A stretch of DNA of 64,000 nucleotides from Toxoplasma gondii ME49 (lineage: Eukaryota > Apicomplexa > Conoidasida > Eucoccidiorida > Sarcocystidae). The position numbers and the translations under genes are program-made. The stretch covers positions 3,194,043 to 3,258,042 of the forward strand of contig NC_031477.1 in NCBI RefSeq assembly GCF_000006565.2. The letters run 5' to 3'. Positions 49,975 through 61,312 of the stretch are shown here, piece after piece. Position 1 is the first letter of the stretch; every line of letters starts with the position of its first letter. The notes below the pieces were generated by a model. That model was not told the origin of the DNA, made no database searches, and saw nothing but the letters and a program-made list of their open reading frames with translations.

Positions 49975-51450
49975 ATGGAGTCGAATCGGCGAAGAGCACC
50001 CTGCCCCCCCGCCTCTGGGGTCTCTCCCGGCAGTATCCTGTGCTTGTTTCTCTTGTCTCTTCTTCCTTGCGCTCTCGGAGCATCACAGAAGAACTCAGCC
50101 GAGCTCCTGGACTCTCTGGCGTGTGTCGGCTCTCCTCCGGAGACGGCGGAGAACGCGACCGCGTCGCTGGGGTCCTGGGAGCAGGTTCCCTGCCTCGATG
50201 CGGCATCTGTCAGTGTGTTCACTTCGAGAAAAGAAGTGCAGGCCGGAAACATTTTACTTTTTCTCGACATCGACGACACCGTCATCGCCTCCGGAGGCTG
50301 GAACGAGGTCATGGGCAATAGCCTCGGTGGCGTCGATGACCGATATCCCAGGGGATCGGAGTACCCCGGCTTCAGCGCCGTTCTGTTCCTCCTCGCTCTC
50401 GGACCGCATGCGCGGAACTTGAAGAGCGGACAACTGACGGAGTTCGCGCCTCCGTCGAAAGCCATGGTCGTTACAGCTCGACCCAACTTGCCGGTCTTTA
50501 GACCTCCAAACCTCATGCGACATCTCACTTCCATCCTCACTCGAGGTGCCAGACAAATCATGGGCGACAATGCCCCTGAGTGGGGCGTCGGCTCTCAGAA
50601 CGTCATGAAACCTGCTAGCGTTTTAAGAGGTAAGACCCCTCAGAGAGCCCCAAAGTGAAAAAACACCGAGTGCATGCTGTCAACATGTTTGGAGAGAGAT
50701 GTACAGGGACATATCGATATATAGGCATTTACATGTGCCGAGCTCGTCCATGTTCACAGGTGACAGACATTCTGCTTTCCAGAACGCAGACACGTGGAGG
50801 AGAGTGCGGGAGATACACCTGGAAGGGATATTTTCTTCTCCACGTTGTTTCGTTGATGAGTTTTTGAGCATGCTTTCTTCTACGCGTCGTCTCCCTTTGC
50901 TGTCGTTTTTCTTGTTCTTCTTTGAGGCTCTGGATTTTGAGGAGTTTTCAAATATGCTTCGCTCTCCACTGGATTCCTGTCGACGTGGTAGACCACCACG
51001 GGCTGCTGCCTTGCCTCAAGCGAGATTGCGAGGCATTGCTTAGCTTGTCAAGCTTTTTTTCCTCGTTAGCTCCCTGCGCATTCAGGATTGAACCAGTTCA
51101 CCCCAGAGGCAGCCGTGGAAAGGAGGACGCAGTGTTGAGTCTTGGAAAGACGACGTATGAACTCCCACAAGACACGCCGAAAGAAATATTTTCGCTGTCT
51201 GTGCGCTCGCCCGGCGCGGGAACTCGGTCTCTCTCTTCGATGCACCTTTGCACCTTCTCTCTTCTCTCTTCTCTCTGCAGGCACATACGGCCGAGGAGAA
51301 AATAAACTTTCCTTCATGACCAAGGTGCTGACGGAGGGGCGCCCCGTCAACGAGTCTCGGATCGACGAGAATACGAAGGTCATGTTCGTCGGAGATTCGG
51401 CCGAAAGGTACGTCTGTCTCCCCAGCAGGCTCCTGTTCGATTCCCCCATC

Positions 51451-51489
<39 letters not shown>

Positions 51490-53391
51490 TATTGACACAG
51501 GTGTATATTGGTTTTGTTTGCGCACAATGATGACTGTTCGGTGTGAAGTGGGGTTCCGGATAAGCGTGAGTTGCATGCATTACCGAGAGTCGTACGTATC
51601 TCGACACTGGTGGAAGAAGTTCTCTCTCCTTGGAATCCACGAGGAGTCGGGAGGCGCTGACGGGATCCTTGTTTTCCGGACTACGCCGGACACAGAAGTA
51701 CACTTTGTTACGCGAATCGGCCGATTATGAGAAGGGAGTGTGGCGTTCTCAATGCGTCTTTAAGAAGTTACCATAACCGTTCAGAAGAGCCGGCATAAAG
51801 AACGTAACGGCCATAGCTAGACTGAGTGTAAGTCGTTCCGTCACACAAATTCTCCAACATCACCAGGTGCACCCTTCTTGTTTCTTCGCAGGTGCCAAGG
51901 TTCCTCTCGCATGTTCGTTTGTATGCTTGAATCTGTGCTCTTTTTGTTGGTTTCTCTACTCTGTCTTCACCGCCTTCTTCCCAAGTGAAATCTTTCGTTC
52001 CTTCTGTCTTTTCTGCGATTTTCATTCACTGCATGCGTTTCTTGGCAGGGACCTGGAAGTGGCGATTGGCCTCTCGGCGATGGTTCCAGACAAGGTGGCG
52101 GCGCACCTTCTGCACGTCGTGTACAGACACAACAGTGGCGATCCGACGCAGATGCATGCCTCTCACACAGTCCAGACGGGAGAGAAGTTCGACGAAGACG
52201 GCGTCTTGAGCAAAGCCGCTGTGACACTCCAGGAAATCATTTCGGGAGCAGCGCGCACGGTCGCAGCCGCCACGCGCGCGTTGACGGAGAAGGACGAGCG
52301 CGAGAAGCACCGACAAACTCCAAGAGCCTTCACAGAGAGTCAGCCGACAAACAAGAAAATCAGTTTCCAGGAGGCTCTCGGCAACACCACGCGCTTCGGC
52401 ATCAGGTGAGGGGCGGTGATACTTTTTGGAAGACACGCGCGTCTGGACAACGGATATATAAATACATATATATATATGTTTATATTTATATGTATGTGTA
52501 TGTGTGTTTTCTATCTTGATGTTGAGTGTTGGTGTGGTGAACGCCACCTGTAGGTATGCATATATTGATGGATGTGGAGGTGAAGTCTGGGGCGTTGTGA
52601 GCTGCGATATCCACCTCTGTCGCTGTCCTCCCTCACGCAAATGTCTTGCAAAGTCTGTTGTGGTCCCAGAGTGGGTCACGCGCTGGTTGACGCGATTGCC
52701 TTGGTGTACGACGTGTACGTCACGAGCGACGACGAAGAAGGCCCGAGGAGCTGCGCCGAGTTGAGTGCATCTCAGGCGTTCGAGGTGGGCGTCTTGACCG
52801 CACGGAAGATCCGCTTGATTCTGGATCTCTACCGTCATCGCTGGCTTCACACCTACTCGACCTTTCGCACCCGGGAGGAGCAGGAGGCTGCCGGGGCGTC
52901 TGTGTCTTCGCGAATGCTTCCGATCTTCTTCGTCAAATGCGGAACTGTCAAGCTGCGCGTAGCCCACGAGGCGCCCCGACAGGCGCCTCTCGACGTCCTT
53001 TTGTCGGAAATGACCGGTGCTCGAGACCGCGTCACCGTGCGCTTCCGAAGCGTCGATACACTCCACGCGGGCTCCGAACTGGACGCAGAGACCGTGAGAA
53101 GCAACATGCTTGACACTCTGGGAATCCCCGTCGTCCCCTACGTCACCAGCATCTCCGCGGTCGCACAAGCCTACGTCCTCGGAATCGTCGACCTCACCGA
53201 TGTGCTCGTCGTCGTCAGAAAGGTGGGCGGAAATGCGAAAAAACACAAACGAGACACTAGGGTGCTCTTGCGTACCGAATCGAAACGAAAGCTGAACGGT
53301 TCAAACGCTTTTAAAGAGTTGAATAATCTTTCGTCTTTTTGGAAAGGTTCAAGCCGATGAATAAATGTACATATATATATATATATACATA

Positions 53392-53426
<35 letters not shown>

Positions 53427-54862
53427 GGTGAGTGGAGTGTCCTTGTGCGCATCGTTGACAGAGAAACGGATGTGTGTGTGTGGATTTGCTGGGTGTGTGT
53501 TGCATGCGTGCTGGTCAGACTTACGAGATGCTCCGAGCGCAAGGCCCCCTGGCGCAGCCGGCGCGTTTGCTGTCTCTTCTGGACCACTTCCACGACCTGG
53601 AGGCCCTCCGCGCCATGCTGTTCCCAGGCGGGAAGGGGGCGTTGCCTGCGAGTGCGCCGGTGCGCGTGCGGGCGACTGTCGACTATCTCGATGAGCTTGG
53701 AAAGGTCCAGAAGGCGTTCATCAAGCGCGCGGCTTATCTTCGGGCAGTCCCGACCCGCACAGAGATGTGCATTCGCGAGATGGAGCGAAATGCTGAGAGC
53801 CACTACGACCGCAGCCTGAAGCGTCAACGAGGCGCGGCTGGGAAGAGTGCGCCCTTCACGCGGTCGCAGTTCTCCGCCTTCGTCTCTGCGTTTGCCGAGC
53901 TGGTCTGCAAGTTTGACGTCGAGCTGTCGAGCGTCCAGTTTGCGGGAGGCGCCGAGGTCCACGGCTTGTCCGTCTACCTCAGCCGCTTGGTGCGCCAGGC
54001 CGTCGCTGCGACAGAAACGACGCCTTTTTCAAGCGCGCAGAAGAAGAAGGCGCCGCCGGAGAGCCCTGTCAGCAAGGCTGTGGCAGAGCTAGCGGCCACG
54101 AACGCGGGAACGGAGAAAGAAAAGAAAGACCCGAAGAACATGGGCCGCGGCAAAACCGCATGCACCCTGTCTGACGATGTGCGAGTGACATTTGCCACCA
54201 TGTACAAAGCCTTCTGCGCAGACGTCGCTCGAGACGTCTGTCACCTTCTAGAGACGCGATTGGTTACCAGCGGCGTTCTCTCAGATTTCATCTTCCTCGC
54301 TCAGGAACGTGGAAGAAAGTATCAAGGCCCGCTTCGCCTCCCTCACCTCGGACGCGTCGTTTTCATCGACGAACATGGCCTCGGTAAGACAGAAGTCGGA
54401 GGGAAACGGAACACGATAGCCAGGACGTTGGAGCAGTTCAAGGCGATGCATTTTCGTTGCGAGACCGTGTATAAGAGGTGCATACTGAACACACGCAAGG
54501 TGGGACCCCGCAGAGAAGTCTACTGGGCTGAGCGAACGGAGTCAGTGCGAGAAAGCAGAACGAAGAAACAGGAATGCGGTCGGCGAAGGACTTATCCTTT
54601 GAGTATCCAGGCTATCTACTGTTACTGACTACCGTGGGCTGTGCGACTTACACAAGTCACTGGAGAACACAACCGCCAGCGCACAAGTGTGTACCGAGGT
54701 TGAAGTGAGGGTGACAGCCAGAGCTGTTTGCGGATCTTTCTCACCCAGGTGACACCACATTCTCTAGATAATTTGCAGCGCCACATTTCACTACGAGACA
54801 AGATAGAGAAAAAGAGAGCAGTGAAATCCCGAGAAACGGAACAATCGTGTATGCAGTGCCGC

Positions 54863-54908
<46 letters not shown>

Positions 54909-55252
54909 GTTCGTAAGATGTATATATTTTTATAAGGTGCTGATTCGTGTCCGGGGTCGAAGGAAGGACAGCCATTTGTGTCGAGGCTCATTACCTCGGG
55001 TTTCGTTTGCTGCGGTGGAACGCGTTTTTTATTGTTTTTGCAGATGATTTTGAAGTGTCTCACCAGAAGCCTCTGACGGATGTGATTGGGTCCATGGGGG
55101 CAAAGCTGGACGAAGCGATCATGGAGCAAGCGTCGGCGGGATTCCGCTTCGCAAAGTGGCCTGGCTTGGATTCGTGGAACCAGTGGACACAGGTTGCAGC
55201 GTCCCTGCAATTAATTGTCGACTGTGGCTTGTTGAACCGCGGGACGCAGTAG
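49975..55252 (+). CDS. Secreted HAD-type phosphatase, App1/DUF2183-like, with long C-terminal region (6 exons)
   Basis: Exons 49975-50629, 51281-51407, 52049-52405, 52670-53222, 53519-54383 and 55044-55252 keep phase and encode 921 residues. The ATG has C-A at -2/-1 and G at +4. A hydrophobic stretch at about residues 20-36 ending CALGA suggests a signal peptide. The HAD core is visible in order: motif I DIDDT (Asp98 nucleophile, Asp100, Thr102), motif II MVVTARP, a lysine in ENKLSFM, and motif IV FVGDSAERD (Asp257). The order and the GDS...D ending resemble App1/DUF2183 proteins, whose yeast member hydrolyses phosphatidate; substrate here is inferred. The remaining 600-plus residues are mostly helical, with a Lys/Glu/Ala-rich linker near residue 740, and match nothing I recognise. 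The acceptor at 52668-52669 follows an unusually pyrimidine-poor stretch. Confidence 0.85.
51451..51492. repeat. (TA)n microsatellite in intron 2 of the HAD-like gene
   Basis: Two AT tracts separated by TGT start about 45 bases inside the donor at 51408. Confidence 0.9.
52455..52495. repeat. (TA)n microsatellite in intron 3 of the HAD-like gene
   Basis: A short, interrupted AT tract followed by TG words lies between 52406 and 52669. Confidence 0.8.
53372..53422. repeat. (TA)n microsatellite in intron 4 of the HAD-like gene
   Basis: Two AT tracts separated by an ATGC word lie about 100 bases before the acceptor at 53517-53518. Confidence 0.9.
54867..54910. repeat. (TA)n microsatellite in intron 5 of the HAD-like gene
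   Basis: AT tracts interrupted by one ACAT lie about 135 bases before the acceptor at 55042-55043. Confidence 0.9.
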
Positions 55253-56794
55253 GCGGGTCGACAACAGAAGACCGCGAATCATTGGTGGAGTCTCTGCAGG
55301 CCATTCTCAGCGCCTGCGCAGTCGACAGGGCATGTGGCGGGTCCCCAGTGTGACGTTGCTGCACTTCGCGGGGCGGGCAAAGCGAGAAGCACGGAGGCGG
55401 GCGGAAAGGTGGGCAGGGGCAGGGACCCCAGAGAGAACTGTGACGACGACGGCGTTGAACAGGGAAGAGCCAGAATGTTTTCTGCACGGTGGGAGACGGT
55501 GACAGAGATGATAGAGAGAGGGCAGAGCGAAGCTACACGCGATGTGCGCCCTCCCTCGTCAGACGCGTTTGAAGGTGGTAGATGGAAGGGGAGGTCGACA
55601 GTGTCCAAAATGCCGTGTTCAGTGCAAATCTGAGATATACCGGTTGAATCGACGAGTTCCCTTCGTCGGCCGTGAGGCAATGTCTCGAGTGAGAGGCGTC
55701 CGAAAGTGGACTGCCTCCATTATGCCGGGACATGTTGATAGATTCGTTTTTTCGAATGAAACCGAGAGTTCTCGAAGGTACAAACTAGCCGGCAGAGTGT
55801 CTTCAGCGACGCCCACTCGGGTTGCTTTAGGAACAGTCAATACAGTTAGTCTCTGTGTTCAAGGAGAGCGCCACGAATGAGCACGGCAGCACAAGAGAAG
55901 CAGTCGTGGCGCAACGCCTCGAAGAGTGAAGACGCTGTGTTACTGCGAGGGGGGAGTCAGGTAGTGAGAGATCGTCGATGGTAGAAAGTAGGGTGGAAAT
56001 GGATCGGCTGAGTTTTGTTGTTCCCGTCGTTGTTGGCCGCACCCGGGCACAGAAAGGTGACGCGGTCCTTGCTGCTACTGAGAAAATAGAGGGCAGTCCG
56101 GCGGACACCAAAAAATGACCCCGTTCACGAGGCTCTCATCGGCTTGTTCCATGTTCGCAGAAATTTCGACTGCAGTTCTGCGGTCCTTCTTTTCTATGCG
56201 CTGCACCGATGTGGTGCGTGGCTTTCGTTGCTGCCGTGCGCTGCCGCGTTGAGGTTTAGAGGGACATGTGGAGAGGCGGCTTCAGACAAAGGCGCCGATT
56301 GTCGCTGTGACCCTGGGAATGTTTGTTGGCCGAAGGGTCGTATTGATTTCCTGTGGCTGAAAATTAAACATGAAATGCGCACAAATCGAACCGGCCGTGA
56401 AGTGTGTGTATTGAAACGCGGCCAGATTGAGAGGTTGAAACAGTCTAAAAAGCGGCTGTTGTGGTCCGAAACGACGTCTGGCTAGGGGAAATGCCTCACT
56501 TGTGCTGGAATGCACTGTGAAATTTCGACGCGTGTGCCCGTTCTGTTCATCCGATTCGCACAGCCCGCAGGCGAACCCAGACTGTCGCTTCTGTCGAGCA
56601 GAGTTGTGTACAAGTGGTACGGGTGCTGGCGCGGAAATTCAGGTGTATGTACAGCTGACACACGTCCGGCATCGGGAATTCTCCTGTGAGTCACTAAGGG
56701 ATGTCGTTTGTGGATGACGTATGGCTATGTTGAGGCAGAGAATCCTGGTGGCTCGTCTCTGCAGCGAGAGGCGCAGGGGAAAACAGGACGAAGG

Positions 56795-57058
56795 AACGAG
56801 ACCGAATGACAGTCATGATGGTGCATAGAGATGGATTCCCTCGGGAGATTTGTCTCATGCAAATCAGGAACGTCCAGCAAAATAACGTACCTAGTCGTCT
56901 CGCTGGAGAGAGCTGTGCACGGGAAACTGAGAAAAAAACGAGGTCCAATGGTGACCACTGGGGCGGAAAGCAGTGATTTTCCAGGGAGAACTGTCTCACA
57001 TGGAAGTCAGGAACAACCGTCAAGTGGCGTACTTAGCCGTTCCGTTAAAGAGCCGCTG
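56795..57058. repeat. Diverged 142-bp tandem repeat
   Basis: The block 56795-56936 is repeated at 56937-57058 with a period of about 142 bases. Within it GATTCCCTCGGGAGATTTGT at 56834 lines up with GATTTTCCAGGGAGAACTGT at 56975, and the match continues for about 80 bases at roughly 70% identity by eye. The tail of a third copy is visible just upstream, at about 56750-56794. Neither copy keeps a shared open frame. Confidence 0.65.
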
Positions 57059-58577
57059 TTGCATGCTGTGTGACGAAGACAAGTGGCTTTCTGTAACTGC
57101 CGGTGACGGAAGGAGAAAATTGGTTCTGTTTTGTTGTTGTTTAGTGCGCTGTGTGCTCTACCTCTTTTTTGGAGAGAAAAAACGGAGAAACTGGAGCCAG
57201 GAAAGGGTGCTTGTGAAAAATTTCTCCCATATCGCCGCGGAGTACCTGTTTCTGCCGACAGTGTGCTAAACGTGCGTTCCTGAATCACTTGTCGAGGAGG
57301 GAAAGTCCCAGACAGTAATGAGGGAATTTACATGTCGCTCTCGTCCGTAGGAGGCGTCCGAGACCCTGCTTTTCGTTCTATTTTTTCCTTTTCTTCCCTC
57401 CACCCACGTGGAAGCCATAGCGCACAGAGATTCGAGGCTGTGAGGGAACGCCCACAAACTGTTTCAGCGAACACTTCTCAGTTCTCAATCTGGAGAAAAG
57501 TCACTTTCGGCCTCTGCTAGAAGAGCTTATCTGCTGGTACATGTAAACGAACCGTTTTTCTCACCTCTCCGTGCGCGTATGCAGAAGCGCCTACCGAGCT
57601 GCGCCTACCGGAGGCTTTAAGAGGTCTCTGTGTCACTTTTCTTCAGCATTAAACGATTCATTTATATGCTTACTTGGCAATAAAGGTGTACGCACGCCTG
57701 TGTGGCCCGAGTTTCAGTCTTCCAAGCTTGACCGGCTTGCGAAGGATTCACCGATTTAGATTCGAAGAACGCACCACAATCACGGCGAACGACGAGACAA
57801 GGCAGCATTACTCCTGGCGCGTTGCGTGGTAGCTTGCGAGAAGTTTTATTCTCGATGGGGACCTGCAGTTTCGAGCTTTATATCCATACGAATGGTGACG
57901 GCACCGAAAGGCATCTCTCGAATGATGCACGCAGCTGGCAGCGGTATGCTCTCCACCTTGTCAGACTCCCTTTTTTCTGCTGGTAACTTATTATCGCATC
58001 CTTCTTGGGGGAGTCGTTTGCGGAAAAGAAGACAGCTGTCTTCTCCCTTTGACTACCTGCATCCGCTACGACTTGTGTTCTTTCCTGGTTTTACTCTTTT
58101 TTCCGTTCGTGCAGTGGTTCTTACTAGAAGAACTAGCACCGTGCGTCTCCGTGTACCAGCTCTGTGGTTCTTTAGAGGCCAGAGGGAGGATTCTGAAACT
58201 CCTCGAAAAAGCCAACTGAGGTCGTGAGCTGCCGGGCAATACGCTGAAAACCTCCCCGCGAGTACTGTTGCTGCTCCCCTCTAAAAGGATATCTAGTGGT
58301 GGAGGAAGTGTGTGGGTCGTTTCGCCCCTGTGTTCCCCTGCCACTCTTTTGCGCTGCAAAGTGCCTGAACACTGCTGCCTCCGTTCCTTTTGCTCACGAC
58401 AGCGTCTCTACAGGAATGCAGGTGAACATGCGAGACACGCAGTTCCGTAACGCGGACCCTTCCCCTCGTTTTCGCCTTTGATGCTTGAAATGAATTCACA
58501 CGCATCATCAATCGATTGCCTCTTCCAACCTGCAAGTACCCGATTACGGCTCACGTCGATGGCGCGGCATATAGAAA

Positions 58578-58650
58578 TATATATATATATATAATCATAT
58601 ATGCTTATATCTATATATATATATACACATATATGATTATATATATATGT
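58578..58650. repeat. TA tract with inverted ATCATATATG arms
   Basis: AATCATATATGCTTATA and a later ATATATGATTATATA lie on either side of a (TA)n centre, giving a small imperfect palindrome in otherwise unannotated sequence. Confidence 0.7.
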
Positions 58651-59701
58651 GTGAAGGATGCTCCTTGGAGACCAAGCGACAGCGACTCTGGCTCAGAAAC
58701 AACAAATCCCTGCAGAAGTCCACATGTGAGGTGTCGACTGAAGTTAATTAGGGTGTGAGACGCACGGAGGTGCAGCAGCGTGACTCGTACTTGCTGAGTA
58801 AGTCAACGTTGTTGAAGACATTTGCCTTTTTACACAGCAAGGCTGAAAACCGTCTAAAAAAAATTGCTTATCAAGGTCGCTTCTGATACGAACAAGACAC
58901 ACGGAAGCAAACTTGATAATCCAGTTGAGTATGTTTTCGCTTGATTTGAGCCACATTCCGTCCAAATTCGCGAGAAGCATGCTCACCGTGGTCCTCGATT
59001 TCCCGTGTTACCGTCCCTCCACTAGACTAAAACGAGGGTTTGTTAAAAACCGGACTAAAACAGACAAGACTGCTTCTGCGCAGAAAAACACTCTCCCCCT
59101 GTCCTGTAGGCGAGATCCCTCGAGACACAAAGTGACGCTTTTCGACGTACGAAATCCTTGCTCCCGTTGACTAGACGATCCATCGACCGTGAAGTGAGTG
59201 TTCGCTTCAATTTTCAGCTGAGACTCGCAAGTGACTCTCTGATTGCTGTGCAGCGGAGGCAGTTTCTAAAAAGGTAAATAAAGACGAGATCAAAAAGAAC
59301 CATGTTACGCTAGGAAACGATGTGGAACCCCTGTCGCCTTTCCTATTTCCCTTTTCTCGCTCTCGCAGCGCTCCCTTTGTTCCCTCGGACCTCCCTCGGT
59401 TCTTTCCAAGAGCTGCAAAGAGTTTCCAGTTTCCTTTGCTTCTGGCGTACAGTCGCAAAAAACCTGTTTCTGCTTGCGTAGCTCGTACTTTATTGACGGG
59501 CGGAAAACGAAAACTCATCTCCGTTCCCCCTGACAGAGACGCACTCGTTTACACCACGCTCGTCTTTGCCGCCATCCGACCGCAGTACGTCGTTTGCTGG
59601 GTTCTCTCCATAAGTTTTAAACACGAATTCGCTAGCAAATCTTCCGGCGGACATCGCGGACAGAGAACGCTCTTTCAGAGGCAAGAAGTACGAAGGGAAA
59701 G

Positions 59702-59766
59702 AGGGGGGTGGGGGAAAGATCGTAGGGGGGGGGGGTCGGTCAAGGGGGGAGGGTGGGAAGGGGGGT
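59702..59766 (+). other. Dense G-run tract, candidate G-quadruplex, upstream of a secreted ORF
   Basis: At least seven guanine runs of three to ten bases occur within 65 bases, separated by loops of one to seven bases. The tract ends about 25 bases before the ATG at 59792. Confidence 0.65.
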
Positions 59767-59791
59767 GGAGAAGACAGCGAAGCGACGAGTC

Positions 59792-59962
59792 ATGGCTTTT
59801 GTGCCTGGAAGGTGTGCAGCGGTTATTTTCCTTTTCTTCTTCTTTTCGGGGCTGATTGACCCATGGACAGTTCTTGGTTTTGTCTCTTCTCGCAAAAAGC
59901 CACAGAAGGGGCTGGAAAGCGAGGGTTCCTCTCACAGTGGCCTGCCCCGATGGGCAGTGTAG
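59792..59962 (+). CDS. Possible short secreted protein or first exon (56 aa)
   Basis: An ATG with G at -3 and +4 opens a 56-residue frame. It begins with a signal-peptide-like segment (MAFVPGR, then Ala/Val/Ile and a run of Phe and Leu, then Ser-Gly) followed by a basic, Lys/Ser-rich tail. I do not recognise it. It could be a complete small protein, the first exon of a longer secreted protein continuing into the open frames at about 60051-60340 and 60538-60830, or a chance frame. No single set of splice sites joined these in phase. Confidence 0.3.
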   Translation: MAFVPGRCAAVIFLFFFFSGLIDPWTVLGFVSSRKKPQKGLESEGSSHSGLPRWAV

Positions 59963-60537
59963 ACGCAGTTCCCGTTAGTGAGCGTGGAGAGACGGCGTTT
60001 CTTGAGTGTTTTCCTCTCCATTTCCTGCCAAGAGTTTCTTTTCACTTCTCAGACGCGCCTGTCTTGCCTTCGTGCCGTCTTGGGTCGCTTCCTGTGCATC
60101 CGACGGCGCGGAATGCAGCACCCACCTCCCGCGAGAAGTCGAACCTGCAGTCGGAGCGCGAGCCTGCGTCCCCATGTGGCTGAGAAAGTCTCGTTTTCGA
60201 CAACACTCGCCAGTCTCCGTCACAATCCAAGAGCAAATGCACAGCTCTCCAGCGCCTGTATGCTGTCTGTTGTTGCACCACCCACGAGCTCGGCGCCGCT
60301 TCCTCAGAACGCGGCTTCGGGAGGGCAGCCGGCTCTCAGGTGACCGGCGCGCCGTGTCGTCAAAAAACGGTTTCTCTGCACGAGTTCCTCCACCCTTTTC
60401 TCCGTGAGTTCCAAGAGCTTCCAGACGCGTTTTGCGTTTTCGTGCGTTGGAATTTCTAGCTGCGGAGCGGGAGGCGGCGAGAGATCTGCTCTAGGTCACT
60501 TCTCGACTAGCTCGAAGAGCCGCAGAGCCACCTACAG

Positions 60538-60830
60538 ACAGTTTCGAGTCCCGGCTGCGTGGAAACGCAGTGTTTCCGGGAACCTTTTCTTTCTCCACGT
60601 TGTATGTGGAACACAAGCCGGCCTTTGTCGCAGTTCTTCCTGAGCCTTTCCATTCTCATTTCTTCCGGGGCCGCGCGAGCTCCGGGCCGCTCTCGTCTTT
60701 TGTAGCCACACGACGGCAGCCACAAGCCACCGAAGCAGAGATTTTCTTTTCGAGTAGAATGCAGTTCACCCTTCCGTGGTCTCCACAGGGCTTTGCTCTG
60801 TCGGGCCTCTTATTTTGGCCTCCCCAGTAG
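60538..60830 (+). other. Possible terminal exon of an unrecognised plus-strand gene
   Basis: An acceptor (CACCTACAG) precedes a 97-codon open frame ending in TAG at 60828-60830. Its composition is protein-like: no low complexity, and segments such as FSTLYVEHKPAFVAVLPEP. The upstream exon cannot be fixed. It may instead belong to the 5' flank of the phosphatase gene. Confidence 0.3.
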
Positions 60831-61312
60831 TAGCTTGTAGTTCTTCAAGTCTGCCTCCACACACCCAGTCTTTGAACTTCGTTCCCTCGCTCTTTTTCCT
60901 CCAGTCCTTTTTTGAGAAAGAACGTGAAATGCAACCGCCACTCTTCAGTCTGTCTTTCATGCGTCTCGCAGTCGTCTGTCAAACTTCCTTGGACTAAACG
61001 TCTCTCAGTTTTAGATGTTTCCCCTTTTCTTGTCTCGGCTTCCCCAGCAGGCCTTTGTCTGCTGCCTCGGCCGGTCATCCCTTCTTGCATCTCCCAGTCC
61101 AGTTACCTTATTGTCTCTCTTCTTTTCCCCCTCTCGTTTTTGCTCGCTGTCTCGCTTGTCTCGATCTCTTCCTTCCGTTTGCTCGCTGTATCCGCAGTCT
61201 TTCCGGGTCTCCAGATCCTGCGTCGGCCCTTGCTGTCCGTGTGCCGCATGCTGTCCGTCGCGGTTCGACCTTTGTATCGGCGCGTCAACTCTTTTCCGCC
61301 GCTGTTTTCACC
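60831..61312 (+). other. 5' flank of the PP2C-like gene
   Basis: This is pyrimidine-rich sequence without a supported frame, immediately before the phosphatase ATG; it probably includes the 5' UTR. An ACGTCTCTC near 61003 (AGAGACG-type word on the minus strand) is a possible promoter element of low confidence. Confidence 0.4.

Larger units (their letters stand above)
55253..59791. other. Gene-poor region downstream of the HAD-like gene
   Basis: The first few hundred bases should be 3' UTR. No frame beyond that shows a recognisable domain. Notable contents are a decayed tandem repeat (56795-57058), a TA/ATCATATA tract (58578-58650) and a G-rich tract (59702-59766). A short Cys-containing open frame at about 56160-56485 and a CPFC...CRFC frame near 56535-56600 were noted but lack start or splice support. 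Confidence 0.5.

Noticed and set aside
49142..50206. 354-codon minus-strand open frame
   Set aside because: It is antisense to the 5' part of the HAD-like gene and its upstream region, Arg/Glu-rich without motifs, and conflicts with the well-supported plus-strand exon.
52026..53246. 406-codon minus-strand open frame
   Set aside because: It is antisense to HAD-like exons 3 and 4 and passes through an intronic microsatellite.
56160..56640. Cysteine-containing frames (DCRCDPGNVCW and CPFC...CRFC)
   Set aside because: Neither has an ATG in good context, a splice partner or a complete zinc-finger or EGF spacing, so a chance origin is more likely.
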